Below are positions 32,969 to 40,978 of a stretch of 64,000 nt of DNA, in pieces. Both the position numbers and the translations under genes were made by a program. The first letter of the stretch is position 1. Each line of letters begins with the position of its first letter. Under the pieces are notes generated by a model. That model had not been told where the DNA came from. It made no database searches and saw nothing but the letters and a program-made list of their open reading frames with translations. Origin of the DNA: JASLZO01 sp965247995 (GTDB lineage: Bacteria > Chloroflexota > Dehalococcoidia > UBA6926); the NCBI GenBank assembly GCA_965247995.1, contig OZ252041.1, positions 248,001-312,000 of the forward strand. The letters run 5' to 3'.

Positions 32969-33318
32969 TGCGGCATCGCGTCGCCGGCAGGTCCCTTGGA
33001 CGGACGACCGGCCACCGCTTGGCCTTGTATCGCAATCTGACACGGGATCTCCTCTACCGCGAATACATCGTCACCACGGAAGCGAAAGCGAAAGAGACCC
33101 GGTCGTTCGCTGAGCGCATCATTACACTCGGCAAAGACGGCTCCCTCGCGGCACGCCGGCGCGCACTACGGTTCGTTTCCGACCAGAAAGTCGTCAAGAA
33201 GGTGTTCGATGACTTGGCGGATAGATACACGGACCGTCCTGGGGGATACACCAGGATTACGAAGCTCGGTCCGCGGGTTGGTGACGCCGCCCTGATGGTG
33301 AGGATCGAGCTGTTGTGA
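32968..33318 (+). CDS. rplQ: Large ribosomal subunit protein bL17
   Basis: The 116-residue protein has MRHRVAGRSLGRTTGHRLALYRNLTRDLL, ITTEAKAK-type TTEAKAKETRSFAERIITLGK, and GGYTRITKLGPRVGDAALMVRIEL, all typical of bL17. The start overlaps the rpoA stop (TGATG), and the stop overlaps the truA GTG. Confidence 0.98.
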   Translation: MRHRVAGRSLGRTTGHRLALYRNLTRDLLYREYIVTTEAKAKETRSFAERIITLGKDGSLAARRRALRFVSDQKVVKKVFDDLADRYTDRPGGYTRITKLGPRVGDAALMVRIELL

Positions 33319-34136
33319 TCTCTCAAACGATACGACCGAGAGTCGTGAACCGCCGGGAGGGGCGCCCGCGCGTCGTCCTTTTCCTCGAATATGACGGTTC
33401 CCATTTCAGCGGGTCGCAGATTCAACGAAGTGGCGTGCGGACGGTCCAAGGGGAGCTCGAAACAGCGCTAGGTCGGCTGCTGCCCGAATCGCCTCGTGTG
33501 AGAATGGCCAGCCGGACGGACGCGGGCGCGCACGCACGCAAACAGGTCGCCAGCTTCGAGCCGGTTTCTGAAATCCCCTTGGAAACCTACGAATCAGCCC
33601 TCAATTACCATCTCCCTGACGATGTCTCCATTACGGAGGCGTTCTGGGTCGTAGGGCTCGACGTCAACCGAGACGCCGTTTCCCGCACCTACCGATACAC
33701 CATCCTCAATCGGCGGAACCCCTCCGCGCTGTTGCGGAACGGGGCTGCGCTTGTCCGCGAGCCGTTGAACGATGAGGACATGGCAGAAGCCGCATCGGTT
33801 CTCGGTGGGTGGATGGATGTGCGTCCGTTCACCGGGCCCCTCCCGCCAACCCGAAACCCAGTCCGTCGGTTTGACTGCGCGACGGTGGCGCGTGATGGCG
33901 ACATGGTGAGGATCGATCTCCAAGCAAGTGGTTTTCTCCCTCGCCAAGTTCGGCGGACGACCGCCGCGCTGGCCCGAGTGGGCAACGGTGCGATGTCTGT
34001 CGGCGACTTCCACGACCTTGCGCTTCACGGCGAGCCGGGATCCTGTGTGTGGTCTCTGCCTGCAAACGGTCTCTGCTTAATAGACGTGGCGTATGCAGAC
34101 TTCCCCACCGGAAACCCCTCTCGGAGTCCCCATTGA
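33315..34136 (+). CDS. truA: tRNA pseudouridine(38-40) synthase
   Basis: TruA isomerises uridines 38-40 in tRNA anticodon stems. The 273-residue protein has LEYDGSHFSGSQIQ, the catalytic Asp in ASRTDAGAHA, RTYRYTILNR and GFLPRQVRR. GTG 33315 overlaps the rplQ stop; GTG 33345 is an alternative. The stop overlaps the rplM TTG. Confidence 0.95.
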   Translation: MISQTIRPRVVNRREGRPRVVLFLEYDGSHFSGSQIQRSGVRTVQGELETALGRLLPESPRVRMASRTDAGAHARKQVASFEPVSEIPLETYESALNYHLPDDVSITEAFWVVGLDVNRDAVSRTYRYTILNRRNPSALLRNGAALVREPLNDEDMAEAASVLGGWMDVRPFTGPLPPTRNPVRRFDCATVARDGDMVRIDLQASGFLPRQVRRTTAALARVGNGAMSVGDFHDLALHGEPGSCVWSLPANGLCLIDVAYADFPTGNPSRSPH

Positions 34137-34978
34137 TCACGCATATACGCACCTATAGCCCCCGCGCATCGGAGCTCAACCCGTCTTGGCGAGTGATCGA
34201 TGCCGAAGGTAAAACCCTAGGGCGCCTGGCTACCGCGATCGCCACGATCCTCCGAGGCAAAGACAAGCCGTCCTTCACGCGGCACATGGCCGTTGGCGAC
34301 TTCGTGATCGTGATCAACGCTGCAAAGATCCGGGTCTCTGGCCGGAAACAGTCCCAGAAGATCTATTACCACCACACTCAATACCCGGGTGGCCTCCGCG
34401 AGGTGCCCTACCGGACGATGTCAGACCGCTTCCCGGACCGAGTGATCCGTCTAGCCGTACGTGGGATGCTGCCACACAATCGCCTCGGGCGTCAGCTACT
34501 CAGGCGCTTGAAGGTCTATCCGGGACCCGAGCATCCTCACGAAGCACAAGTCCGAGCGGGGCAAGGAAAACGTGCGCAGGAAGCAGCGGAGGCTCAAGCC
34601 CAAGCAGCTGCCGCCGCGGCTGTAGCTGCCCCACCGACCCCAGCGCGTCGCCGACGTAGGTCCCCCCAAGCGGAGGAATCGACTTCAAGCACCGAGCCGA
34701 GCGGGCGCACGACTCGCCGTCGCCGTGCCACCGAACCGTCCGAGCCCGACACCGCAGCCGACCCCTCCCGTCCGACTGAGGACGAGCCGGGAACGCCCGA
34801 ATCCACGGCACCAGCTAGACGGCGGCGGTTACGCGCTCAAACTGCGGCAGAATCGACACCATCCGAGGGGTCTCCGCCAACCGACAGCAATGTGGGCACG
34901 ACGGACACCGATCCGGCTACATCCGCACCTGCAAGGCCGGAAGACGAAGCAGCTTCGGAATCTGAGACGAAGGACTAG
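34133..34978 (+). CDS. rplM: Large ribosomal subunit protein uL13 with ~136-residue C-terminal extension
   Basis: Residues 1-145 are a normal uL13: WRVIDAEGKTLGRLAT, LRGKDKPSFTRHMAVGDFVIVINA, YYHHTQYPGGLRE, and AVRGMLPHNRLGRQLLRRLKVYPGPEHPHEAQ. The usual protein stops there. Here the frame continues for about 136 residues through an Ala-rich coil, then Ser/Thr/Glu/Pro-rich sequence with three clusters of four or five arginines. The start is TTG 34133, overlapping the truA stop (TTGA). The tail keeps the frame up to the rpsI start, so no frameshift is needed. Confidence 0.95.
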   Translation: MITHIRTYSPRASELNPSWRVIDAEGKTLGRLATAIATILRGKDKPSFTRHMAVGDFVIVINAAKIRVSGRKQSQKIYYHHTQYPGGLREVPYRTMSDRFPDRVIRLAVRGMLPHNRLGRQLLRRLKVYPGPEHPHEAQVRAGQGKRAQEAAEAQAQAAAAAAVAAPPTPARRRRRSPQAEESTSSTEPSGRTTRRRRATEPSEPDTAADPSRPTEDEPGTPESTAPARRRRLRAQTAAESTPSEGSPPTDSNVGTTDTDPATSAPARPEDEAASESETKD

Positions 34979-34980
34979 CC

Positions 34981-35385
34981 ATGACCACTTCGGGAGAGCG
35001 GTACTACCAAGCGACGGGCCGCCGAAAGCGCGCCATCGCGAGAGTGCGGATGACCCTTGGAGACTCTAGGGTGTTCGTCGTCGACGGAAAAGCACTCGAG
35101 GAACGCTTCCCGCTGGAATCGCATCGCCGCACGATCATGGAGCCGCTGGTGGCGACAGACACCCTTGGCCGATTCAACGTGTCGGTCAAACTGCACGGCG
35201 GCGGGATCAGCGGTCAGGCCGGTGCCGTGCGGCAGGGTCTCGCCCGTGCCATCAATGAATTTGATCCCTCCCTCAGGTCGTCGCTGAAGCGCGCCGGTTT
35301 CTTGACGCGTGACGCTCGCGAGAAAGAGCGCAAGAAGTACGGACTCTTCAGAGCCCGGAAGCGACAGCAGTACTCGAAACGATAG
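34981..35385 (+). CDS. rpsI: Small ribosomal subunit protein uS9
   Basis: uS9 reaches the P-site tRNA with its C-terminal tail. The 134-residue protein has YYQATGRRKRAIARVRM, VKLHGGGISGQAGAVRQGLARAI, the late KRAGFLTRDAREKERKKYG, and ends RKRQQYSKR as the family does. Last gene of the supercluster, 2 bp after rplM. Confidence 0.98.
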   Translation: MTTSGERYYQATGRRKRAIARVRMTLGDSRVFVVDGKALEERFPLESHRRTIMEPLVATDTLGRFNVSVKLHGGGISGQAGAVRQGLARAINEFDPSLRSSLKRAGFLTRDAREKERKKYGLFRARKRQQYSKR

Positions 35386-35396
35386 GCCAGCGCGCC

Positions 35397-35409
35397 AAGC
35401 CGACGGCTT
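35397..35409. terminator. Small hairpin between converging genes
   Basis: AAGCC-GAC-GGCTT (35397-35409) lies in the 30-bp gap between the rpsI stop and the convergent mutase stop. It has no T-run, so it is only a weak candidate for a bidirectional terminator. Confidence 0.25.
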
Positions 35410-35415
35410 AGTGGA

Positions 35416-36849
35416 TCAAACGCCGGTCAACTCGCGGCCGGCGTCGATGAGTTGCTGCACACGCCCCATAGTCGGAGCCTCTGCATACACGCGCAACAAG
35501 GGTTCGGTCCCGGAGAATCTGATAAGGAGCCAGGACCCGTCCACCAGGTCGTACCGGTATCCGTCGATCGTCGAGGTTTCGGCCACGTCTGTCCCAGCCA
35601 GCATTGCCGGCTGTGTGTCTGCGACGCGTTTCAGGATCTCAGGCCGGTGCGCGGCCGGGAATTCGAGGTCGAGACGATCGTACTCATGAGGGCCCACGAC
35701 CGCTGATAACCTCGGCAGCAGGCCAGAGGCCGACTCGCCCGTGCGAACCATCGCGTCCAACAAGAAGAGGGCTGAGAGCACGCCATCCCGCTCTGGGACA
35801 TGACCACGGAATCCGAATCCCCCACTTTCCTCCCCGCCGATCAACGCATTCGCCTCCATCATTTTCGGGGCAAGATGTTTGAACCCTACCGGCGTCGTGT
35901 GCACAGGAACGCCGTACACCTCACCGAGCCGATCGATCATGTTCGAGCTGGTGACGGACTTAACGAGTGCCCCACGTTCGCCACGTATCTCGAGTAGGTA
36001 GTACGCCAACAGCGCGAAGAACTGTAGAGCGGTGAACGCCCGTCCTTTTTCGTCGACCCCTCCAACGCGGTCTGCATCTCCGTCGGTTGCCAACCCAATC
36101 GACATGTGTTGGCGGAGAACGTGATCCCGAAGGGGCCCCAGGTTGTGCGATATCGGTTCAGGGCGGCTGAACCCCGGGAAGGCCGGATTCGGCACACCGT
36201 GTATCTCCTCGACATGAAGATTCCCGCCCTGGAGCAATTCCTTCAGGTATCCGATCCCTGCCCCGTACATTGGATCAGCCACCACTCGCAATGACGCGGC
36301 CTTGATGCGGTCCAGGTCGACCATCGATCCAATGTGGTCCAGGTACGCAGGTTTCGGATCGAAGACCTCGATCCGGCTGGATGCGATCGATTCTCTAAAG
36401 TTCGATCGGGGCGGGCCATCTGGATCTGCAGCTGCTTCGTCGATGGAACGCTCAAGGGCATCGATCACCTCGGGTGATGCGGATCCTCCGTAGTCAGGTT
36501 TGTACTTGAATCCATTCCATTCCGCCGGGTTGTGGCTCGCCGTGATGATGATCGCGCCGGCCCCTTGCTTCTTAACCAAGTGATAGCTGACTGTGGGCGT
36601 GGGCGCGGGCACCGAGCAAAAATAGACCGGTATATCGTTTGCCGCGAGCACCTCGGCGGCCGCAACCGCGAAGCGTTCGGATCCAAACCGTGTGTCGTAC
36701 CCGATTACCACACCAGCCCCAGCATTCCCCGTCGAACGAATGAGAGACGCAACACCCTGGGCACACAGCCGGACGTTCGGAGCAGTAAAGTCCTCGGCAA
36801 TGACCGCGCGCCATCCGTCGGTACCAAACGAGATCGGCGTCGTGTTCAA
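35416..36849 (-). CDS. Phosphoglucomutase/phosphomannomutase family protein
   Basis: This enzyme of the alpha-D-phosphohexomutase family moves phosphate between the 1 and 6 positions of hexose phosphates. The 477-residue protein has the start FGTDGWRA, the phosphoserine loop TASHNPAEWNG, the metal loop DGDADRVGG, the sugar loop GGEESGG, and the phosphate-binding RFSGTEPLLR. The exact sugar (glucose, mannose or glucosamine) cannot be fixed. The start is TTG 36849, preceded by a G-rich stretch. It lies 22 bp after acuC on the same strand. Confidence 0.93.
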   Translation of the reverse strand: MNTTPISFGTDGWRAVIAEDFTAPNVRLCAQGVASLIRSTGNAGAGVVIGYDTRFGSERFAVAAAEVLAANDIPVYFCSVPAPTPTVSYHLVKKQGAGAIIITASHNPAEWNGFKYKPDYGGSASPEVIDALERSIDEAAADPDGPPRSNFRESIASSRIEVFDPKPAYLDHIGSMVDLDRIKAASLRVVADPMYGAGIGYLKELLQGGNLHVEEIHGVPNPAFPGFSRPEPISHNLGPLRDHVLRQHMSIGLATDGDADRVGGVDEKGRAFTALQFFALLAYYLLEIRGERGALVKSVTSSNMIDRLGEVYGVPVHTTPVGFKHLAPKMMEANALIGGEESGGFGFRGHVPERDGVLSALFLLDAMVRTGESASGLLPRLSAVVGPHEYDRLDLEFPAAHRPEILKRVADTQPAMLAGTDVAETSTIDGYRYDLVDGSWLLIRFSGTEPLLRVYAEAPTMGRVQQLIDAGRELTGV

Positions 36850-36871
36850 TTCCGCCCCCAGTTATTGGGAT

Positions 36872-37996
36872 CTAGATGCCGAATCGAGGAAAGAAGCGTT
36901 CGCGAACCTGATTGACGACTTCACGGGCAGTTGCTGCAGCGTCTGCTACATCGTTGGGTTCGACGGCCTCGTCCCGAAGACGGGTCAATCCGTATTGTTC
37001 ACGATAAGAAGCCGGGATCTCGTCAGGAAGTCCTTTGTCCAGTCCCGCCATGACGGCAAAATCCAGCGCCCAGCATCGAGCAACGGCGGACATGTCGTAC
37101 CCGCCGCCCCCTAGAGCAAGCCATCGACCGGGTGATGCCGCCCGAAACCCCTCGACGATCGCCGCATGACCGGCTGAGGACAGCGCGAGGTGTGTCAGCG
37201 GGTCGTCCCGATGAGAATCGATCCCCAGTTGCGTGACCAACACGTCCGCACGAAACGCCTGGATAAGCGGTAACACCGTCGCATTGAACGTTTCGAGATA
37301 CACCGCATCGTCAGTCATCGGAGCTAACGGTACGTTCACCGCATAACCCTCGCCCTTACCGGTACCCATCTCATCGACGCCACCAGTACCGGGGAAAAGG
37401 TACCGGCCCGATTCGTGAACCGAAATGGTCAATACGCGGTCACTCGCCACGAATGCATTCTGAACACCGTCACCATGATGGGCATCAACGTCGACATACG
37501 CCACACGTTCCACACCGTCCTGAGCAAGGATCCGCTGAATCGCTAACACGGCGTCGTTGAAGATACAAAATCCTGAAGCAGCATCAGGTCCAGCATGGTG
37601 GTATCCGCCGCCGGCATTGAAGACTACGTCAGCTTCTCCAGCGATCAATGCATCCGCAGCGGCCAAGGAAGCACCGGCAGCAAGCGCCGCTGCTTCATAC
37701 ATCCCGTCAGAAATTGGGTTGTCGCCCCAGTCGCTGAATCCGTAGCGGTACTGACGCTCGAGTGCCTCGCCTCTACTGAAGGAGGCGACAGCTTCGATGT
37801 AGTCCTGAGAATGGAAGGTCCCGATTTCCTCAGGGGTCGCCAATCTCGGTTCGATGAGCTGTGTATTCGGCTGGTCGAAGATCCCGAATGCTTGTAACAG
37901 CTCGTAGACGAGCCGGAGCCGCATCGGGCGTAGAACGTGGTCCTCGCGGAGGATATTCCGCGTCAATCCCTCGCTGTACACGAAAGCAGCGGTCAT
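36872..37996 (-). CDS. acuC: AcuC-type histone deacetylase-family deacetylase
   Basis: AcuC-type enzymes are zinc-dependent lysine deacetylases; in Bacillus AcuC deacetylates acetyl-CoA synthetase. The 374-residue protein has the paired histidines GGGYHHAGPDAASGFCIFND, metal ligands in VDVDAHHGDG, HESGRYLFPGTG, the second Asp in GIDSHRDDPLTHL, and the catalytic tyrosine in GGGGYDMS. All catalytic positions are present. The SGRYLFPGTG block is AcuC-like rather than HDAC-like. No acetyl-CoA synthetase gene is in the window; the mutase downstream is the likely operon partner. Confidence 0.88.
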   Translation of the reverse strand: MTAAFVYSEGLTRNILREDHVLRPMRLRLVYELLQAFGIFDQPNTQLIEPRLATPEEIGTFHSQDYIEAVASFSRGEALERQYRYGFSDWGDNPISDGMYEAAALAAGASLAAADALIAGEADVVFNAGGGYHHAGPDAASGFCIFNDAVLAIQRILAQDGVERVAYVDVDAHHGDGVQNAFVASDRVLTISVHESGRYLFPGTGGVDEMGTGKGEGYAVNVPLAPMTDDAVYLETFNATVLPLIQAFRADVLVTQLGIDSHRDDPLTHLALSSAGHAAIVEGFRAASPGRWLALGGGGYDMSAVARCWALDFAVMAGLDKGLPDEIPASYREQYGLTRLRDEAVEPNDVADAAATAREVVNQVRERFFPRFGI

Positions 37997-38050
37997 TGCT
38001 TAAGCGGCGTCATTCCGCCTAGCGCCCGTGCTTATTGACCCATTCACCCT

Positions 38051-39358
38051 TTACGATGCGGAACTGGTAACAAGGTCTAGGTCCACGTCCCTAATGGGGC
38101 CTTCTTGCGAAGGGCCGAAGACCAGTCCTTTGTCAATCGGGAAGCCATTCACATAGAAGATCACCGGTTCCCCTTGATACCCATCGTCATCCGGTGGCCC
38201 GACGGTGATGAAGGGATACCGACCATCCTCGGTCACGACCCACTCGGATACGTACCGCCCGACACGAATGAACACTTGCGTACCCGCAGGAGCCGGTTCC
38301 CCATTGATCGTCACATCCCCGCTGAAGATGTTCGGGAACGGCGGGATCTGAGGAGTTGAACCTGGTGGGAGCAATGATCCCGGAGGCGTCGGCTTGTAGA
38401 AGTGCGCTCCCGCGACGAGTTCGTCCAGTCGGTTTATCACCTCGGACAGATGTACAGCTAATCCCACACCCGCAATCGACTGACCGAGCACACTCGCGAT
38501 CGCAGTTGTGTTGATTCCAATAACCTCCCCAAGATCGTTCACGAGCGGCCCGCCGCCTAAGCCAGAATCCAACGCCGTGTCTGTCTGAATGTATGTCACG
38601 CCTCCGACGGTCCGGATCGAGATAGTGGTTGCGGAGGTGACCGTCGCTGAGTTCCCCAAAATCGCTTCACTCGAGTACCCGACCGCCGTCACAGCAAGTC
38701 CAGGCCTAATGCCTGACTGGCCGACGAGCTCTTCGAAGGTCAACTCGATGTTCGTCGGGACTCTTAGGACTGCAAGATCGGCCAATTCATCTCTTCCCAA
38801 CACGGGGCTCTGGAAAACCCCGACCCTCGGGATGATGACTTCCGCGGTATCCCTTTCCCGCACAGCGGCCGCGCTGGTGACAACGAGCCCATCCGCCGAG
38901 ATGACTAATCCCGACCTACGAACATCGCCGACCTGCACCAGCGCAACCATCGGCCCCAGCCGCTCGAGTATCTGAAGCGAGGAGAGGATTACCGGCGTCG
39001 GTGTGGGAGTTGGCGTTGGAGTCGGCGTCGGCGTCGGCGTGGGAGTTGGCGTATGGGTCGGTGTCGGTGTCGGTGTGGGTGTGGGCGTCGCAGGCGCCAC
39101 GGTTGGTCGAGGCGTTCTGGTAGGCGTGGAAGTCACCGTCAGTGTGGGAGTTGGCGTCGGAGTCCGACTTGGAAGTGGCGTGTACGTCGGGACAACGGTC
39201 GGTTCGGGCTCTGGGTTAGACGTGCACGCCCCGACAACGAAGAGCCCAATCACCAGGATTGGCAACGAGAAACGCGAAAGCGTGTTCAGACCGCTCCGCC
39301 CCGACTGTAGAAGAGCGTCGAATCTACCGTCACTTCTCCCCGCGCGCGCCTTGCCCAC
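38051..39358 (-). CDS. Thr-Pro-linked lipoprotein with inactive trypsin-like (S1C) domain
   Basis: The 435-residue protein has a hydrophobic segment (about 31-44) ending in lipobox VGAC with Cys45, then a linker (53-122) dominated by Thr-Pro repeats, and a DegP/HtrA-like S1C fold (about 125-310). The catalytic Asp is kept (ELADLAVLRV, Asp194). The His position in the TNAHVV-type motif reads TSAAAV (Ala164), and the Ser position in GNSGGPLVN reads GLGGGPLVN (Gly268). Two of three triad residues are therefore missing. The C-terminal domain (about 340-430) looks like a small beta module. The GTG start puts Cys45 far from the N-terminus for a lipoprotein; a later non-ATG start is possible. Confidence 0.85.
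   Translation of the reverse strand: MGKARAGRSDGRFDALLQSGRSGLNTLSRFSLPILVIGLFVVGACTSNPEPEPTVVPTYTPLPSRTPTPTPTLTVTSTPTRTPRPTVAPATPTPTPTPTPTHTPTPTPTPTPTPTPTPTPTPVILSSLQILERLGPMVALVQVGDVRRSGLVISADGLVVTSAAAVRERDTAEVIIPRVGVFQSPVLGRDELADLAVLRVPTNIELTFEELVGQSGIRPGLAVTAVGYSSEAILGNSATVTSATTISIRTVGGVTYIQTDTALDSGLGGGPLVNDLGEVIGINTTAIASVLGQSIAGVGLAVHLSEVINRLDELVAGAHFYKPTPPGSLLPPGSTPQIPPFPNIFSGDVTINGEPAPAGTQVFIRVGRYVSEWVVTEDGRYPFITVGPPDDDGYQGEPVIFYVNGFPIDKGLVFGPSQEGPIRDVDLDLVTSSAS
38993..39088. repeat. Low-complexity (Thr-Pro)n coding repeat
   Basis: A run of ACN-CCN codons on the minus strand encodes Thr-Pro repeats (residues 91-122), seen on the plus strand as GGCGTN/GGTGTN units. Unit sequences differ at third positions, so it is not a pure microsatellite. 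It forms the extended linker between the lipid anchor and the globular domain. Confidence 0.85.
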
Positions 39359-39579
39359 GCACCATTTATACCAAACCTGCGATCGACCCGTCAGGAATCT
39401 CTTGCAACCCGTGCTGTCCAGGCGAGCAAATGTGCTCAGACCCAGACTGCATTCCGGGTAACGCCGTCCAAGCTGGTTGGACTTTCTGGGCCCGCCGAAT
39501 GGGATGTCCGCTGGCAGGTAGAATGTCGTCAGGATGGCGGTTCACCACTCGGCACCTTTCCCCACGGCCTGATCAGCTA

Positions 39580-40320
39580 ATGACCACACGTTGGGGCGGC
39601 GAAGGACGCTCAACCAAACGGGCCCCGAACTACCAGCGGCAGCCCGATCGTAAGTCGCCGACCGACCGGCGCGGTCGCAGCCCATCCGATCAAGCAGTCC
39701 CAGCCGCCGAACGGACCCGAACCGGACCAGTAGCCGCTTTCAGGCGAGGGCTCTCGCACGCAGAGCGGCCAAGACTCGCTGCCCGTCACAAGTTCGCGCT
39801 GGCCGGTCTTTTCTTCGGCTCGTTCTTTATTGCAACGGGCGTCCTGACCGCGTACACCGACGAGCTCCAAGAGTGGGCATACTTGGGCGCCTTCATCATC
39901 AGCCTCGTCTCGAGCGCAACGGTCGTCCTGCCCGCCCCCGGTGCAGCCGCGATCATGCTCATGGCGCGGGATTTTGATCCACTCATCCTTGGCGTCGTCT
40001 CCGGGATCGGGACCGGGCTCGGCAGTACAACCGCCTACATCCTCGGCGTCGCCAGCCGGGATGCGATCGGCCAAAACCGGTTTACTACGCTCATGACCCG
40101 TCTATTCAATAGCCGCTTAGGACCAGTGCTTCTCTTCTCGGCCAACCTCATCCCTTTCATGCCAGGCGACGCGGTCAGCGCGATCGCAGGCGCCATACGG
40201 TATCCACTCCTCCGATACCTGGCCTACATGACGACCGCTAGTGTGCTGAAGATGATTGGTCTGTCACTCGCCGGTGCATATGCGACCGATCGGCTTCTAC
40301 AGTGGCTTGAAAACCTGTAA
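39580..40320 (+). CDS. VTT-domain (DedA/SNARE-associated) membrane protein
   Basis: The 246-residue protein has a long basic N-terminal region (about 1-75) rich in Arg and Pro, then four or five hydrophobic segments. LPAPGAAAIMLMARDFDPLILGVVSGIGTGLGSTTAYILG and the later ANLIPFMPGDAVSAIAGAIRY match the VTT fold of DedA-like proteins. Known members move lipids or support membrane homeostasis; the role here is unknown. The start is uncertain: ATG 39523 and ATG 39580 are both in frame. The gene is divergent from the pseudoprotease gene. Confidence 0.8.
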   Translation: MTTRWGGEGRSTKRAPNYQRQPDRKSPTDRRGRSPSDQAVPAAERTRTGPVAAFRRGLSHAERPRLAARHKFALAGLFFGSFFIATGVLTAYTDELQEWAYLGAFIISLVSSATVVLPAPGAAAIMLMARDFDPLILGVVSGIGTGLGSTTAYILGVASRDAIGQNRFTTLMTRLFNSRLGPVLLFSANLIPFMPGDAVSAIAGAIRYPLLRYLAYMTTASVLKMIGLSLAGAYATDRLLQWLENL

Positions 40321-40390
40321 CTGCTATCGGTACAGGAGTGAGATTAGTGGTATCTGACCGGACCAGCGCTATGCCGACGGGAGAATATGA

Positions 40391-40852
40391 GTGCGGATAG
40401 TGCTGGGCGCGGACCACGCCGGACTCCCATTGAAGCCATTCGTTTCGGAGTCGCTGCGTGACCTGGGACATCAGGTCACGGACCTCGGAGCCCACGATTT
40501 CGATCCCGACGATGACTACCCGGACATCGCGGCTGCCGTGGCAAGAGCCGTGCGGAACGCCGAAGCAGATCGCGGAATCATCATGTGCGGGAGCGGAGTC
40601 GGCGCAAGCATTGCTGCTAACAAAGTCCACGGAGTCCGTGCGGCCGTTTGTCACGACACCTATTCAGCGAGACAGGGCGTCGAGCATGACGATGTAAACG
40701 TACTTTGCCTCGGAGCACACATCGTCGGGCAAGCTCTGACCTATGAGATCGTCGCGGCTTTCGTTGCCGCCCAGTTCACCGGCGAAGCACGCCATGAGCG
40801 CAGGCTCGCCAAGATCCGAGCCCTGGAAGAAAGCACCGCTCCGGACAACTAG
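40391..40852 (+). CDS. rpiB: Ribose-5-phosphate isomerase B
   Basis: RpiB interconverts ribose-5-phosphate and ribulose-5-phosphate in the pentose phosphate pathway. The 153-residue protein has LGADHAGLPLKPF, DYPDIAAAVARAV, the active-site cysteine loop IIMCGSGVGASIAANK, and HDTYSARQGVEHDDVNVLCLG. GTG 40391 has GGGAG 7 nt upstream and gives the family N-terminus. Confidence 0.93.
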   Translation: MRIVLGADHAGLPLKPFVSESLRDLGHQVTDLGAHDFDPDDDYPDIAAAVARAVRNAEADRGIIMCGSGVGASIAANKVHGVRAAVCHDTYSARQGVEHDDVNVLCLGAHIVGQALTYEIVAAFVAAQFTGEARHERRLAKIRALEESTAPDN

Positions 40853-40903
40853 CGGCTGCGTAAACAGCCAACCTCGCATCTCTCCCGCTCGCCATGTAGA
40901 TGG

Positions 40904-40932
40904 TTGACGAGAGAACGTTTGTTCTATATTCT
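40904..40932 (+). promoter_or_regulatory. SOS promoter: LexA-type box between -35 and -10
   Basis: TTGACG (40904-40909) and TATTCT (40927-40932) are 17 bp apart. The spacer contains AGAACGTTTGTTCT (40912-40925), a symmetric GAAC-N4-GTTC box as bound by Gram-positive-type LexA. A repressor there would block polymerase. The next gene is imuB, a typical SOS target. Confidence 0.75.
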
Positions 40933-40978
40933 ACCCGCCCTGCCTCTGGGGTGAGGCCGGATTGGGGGTAGAGCGGTT

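Noticed and set aside
38589..38975. Plus-strand open frame inside the pseudoprotease gene
   Set aside because: It is a mirror of the minus-strand gene, with low-complexity Ser/Thr-rich translation and no start signal.
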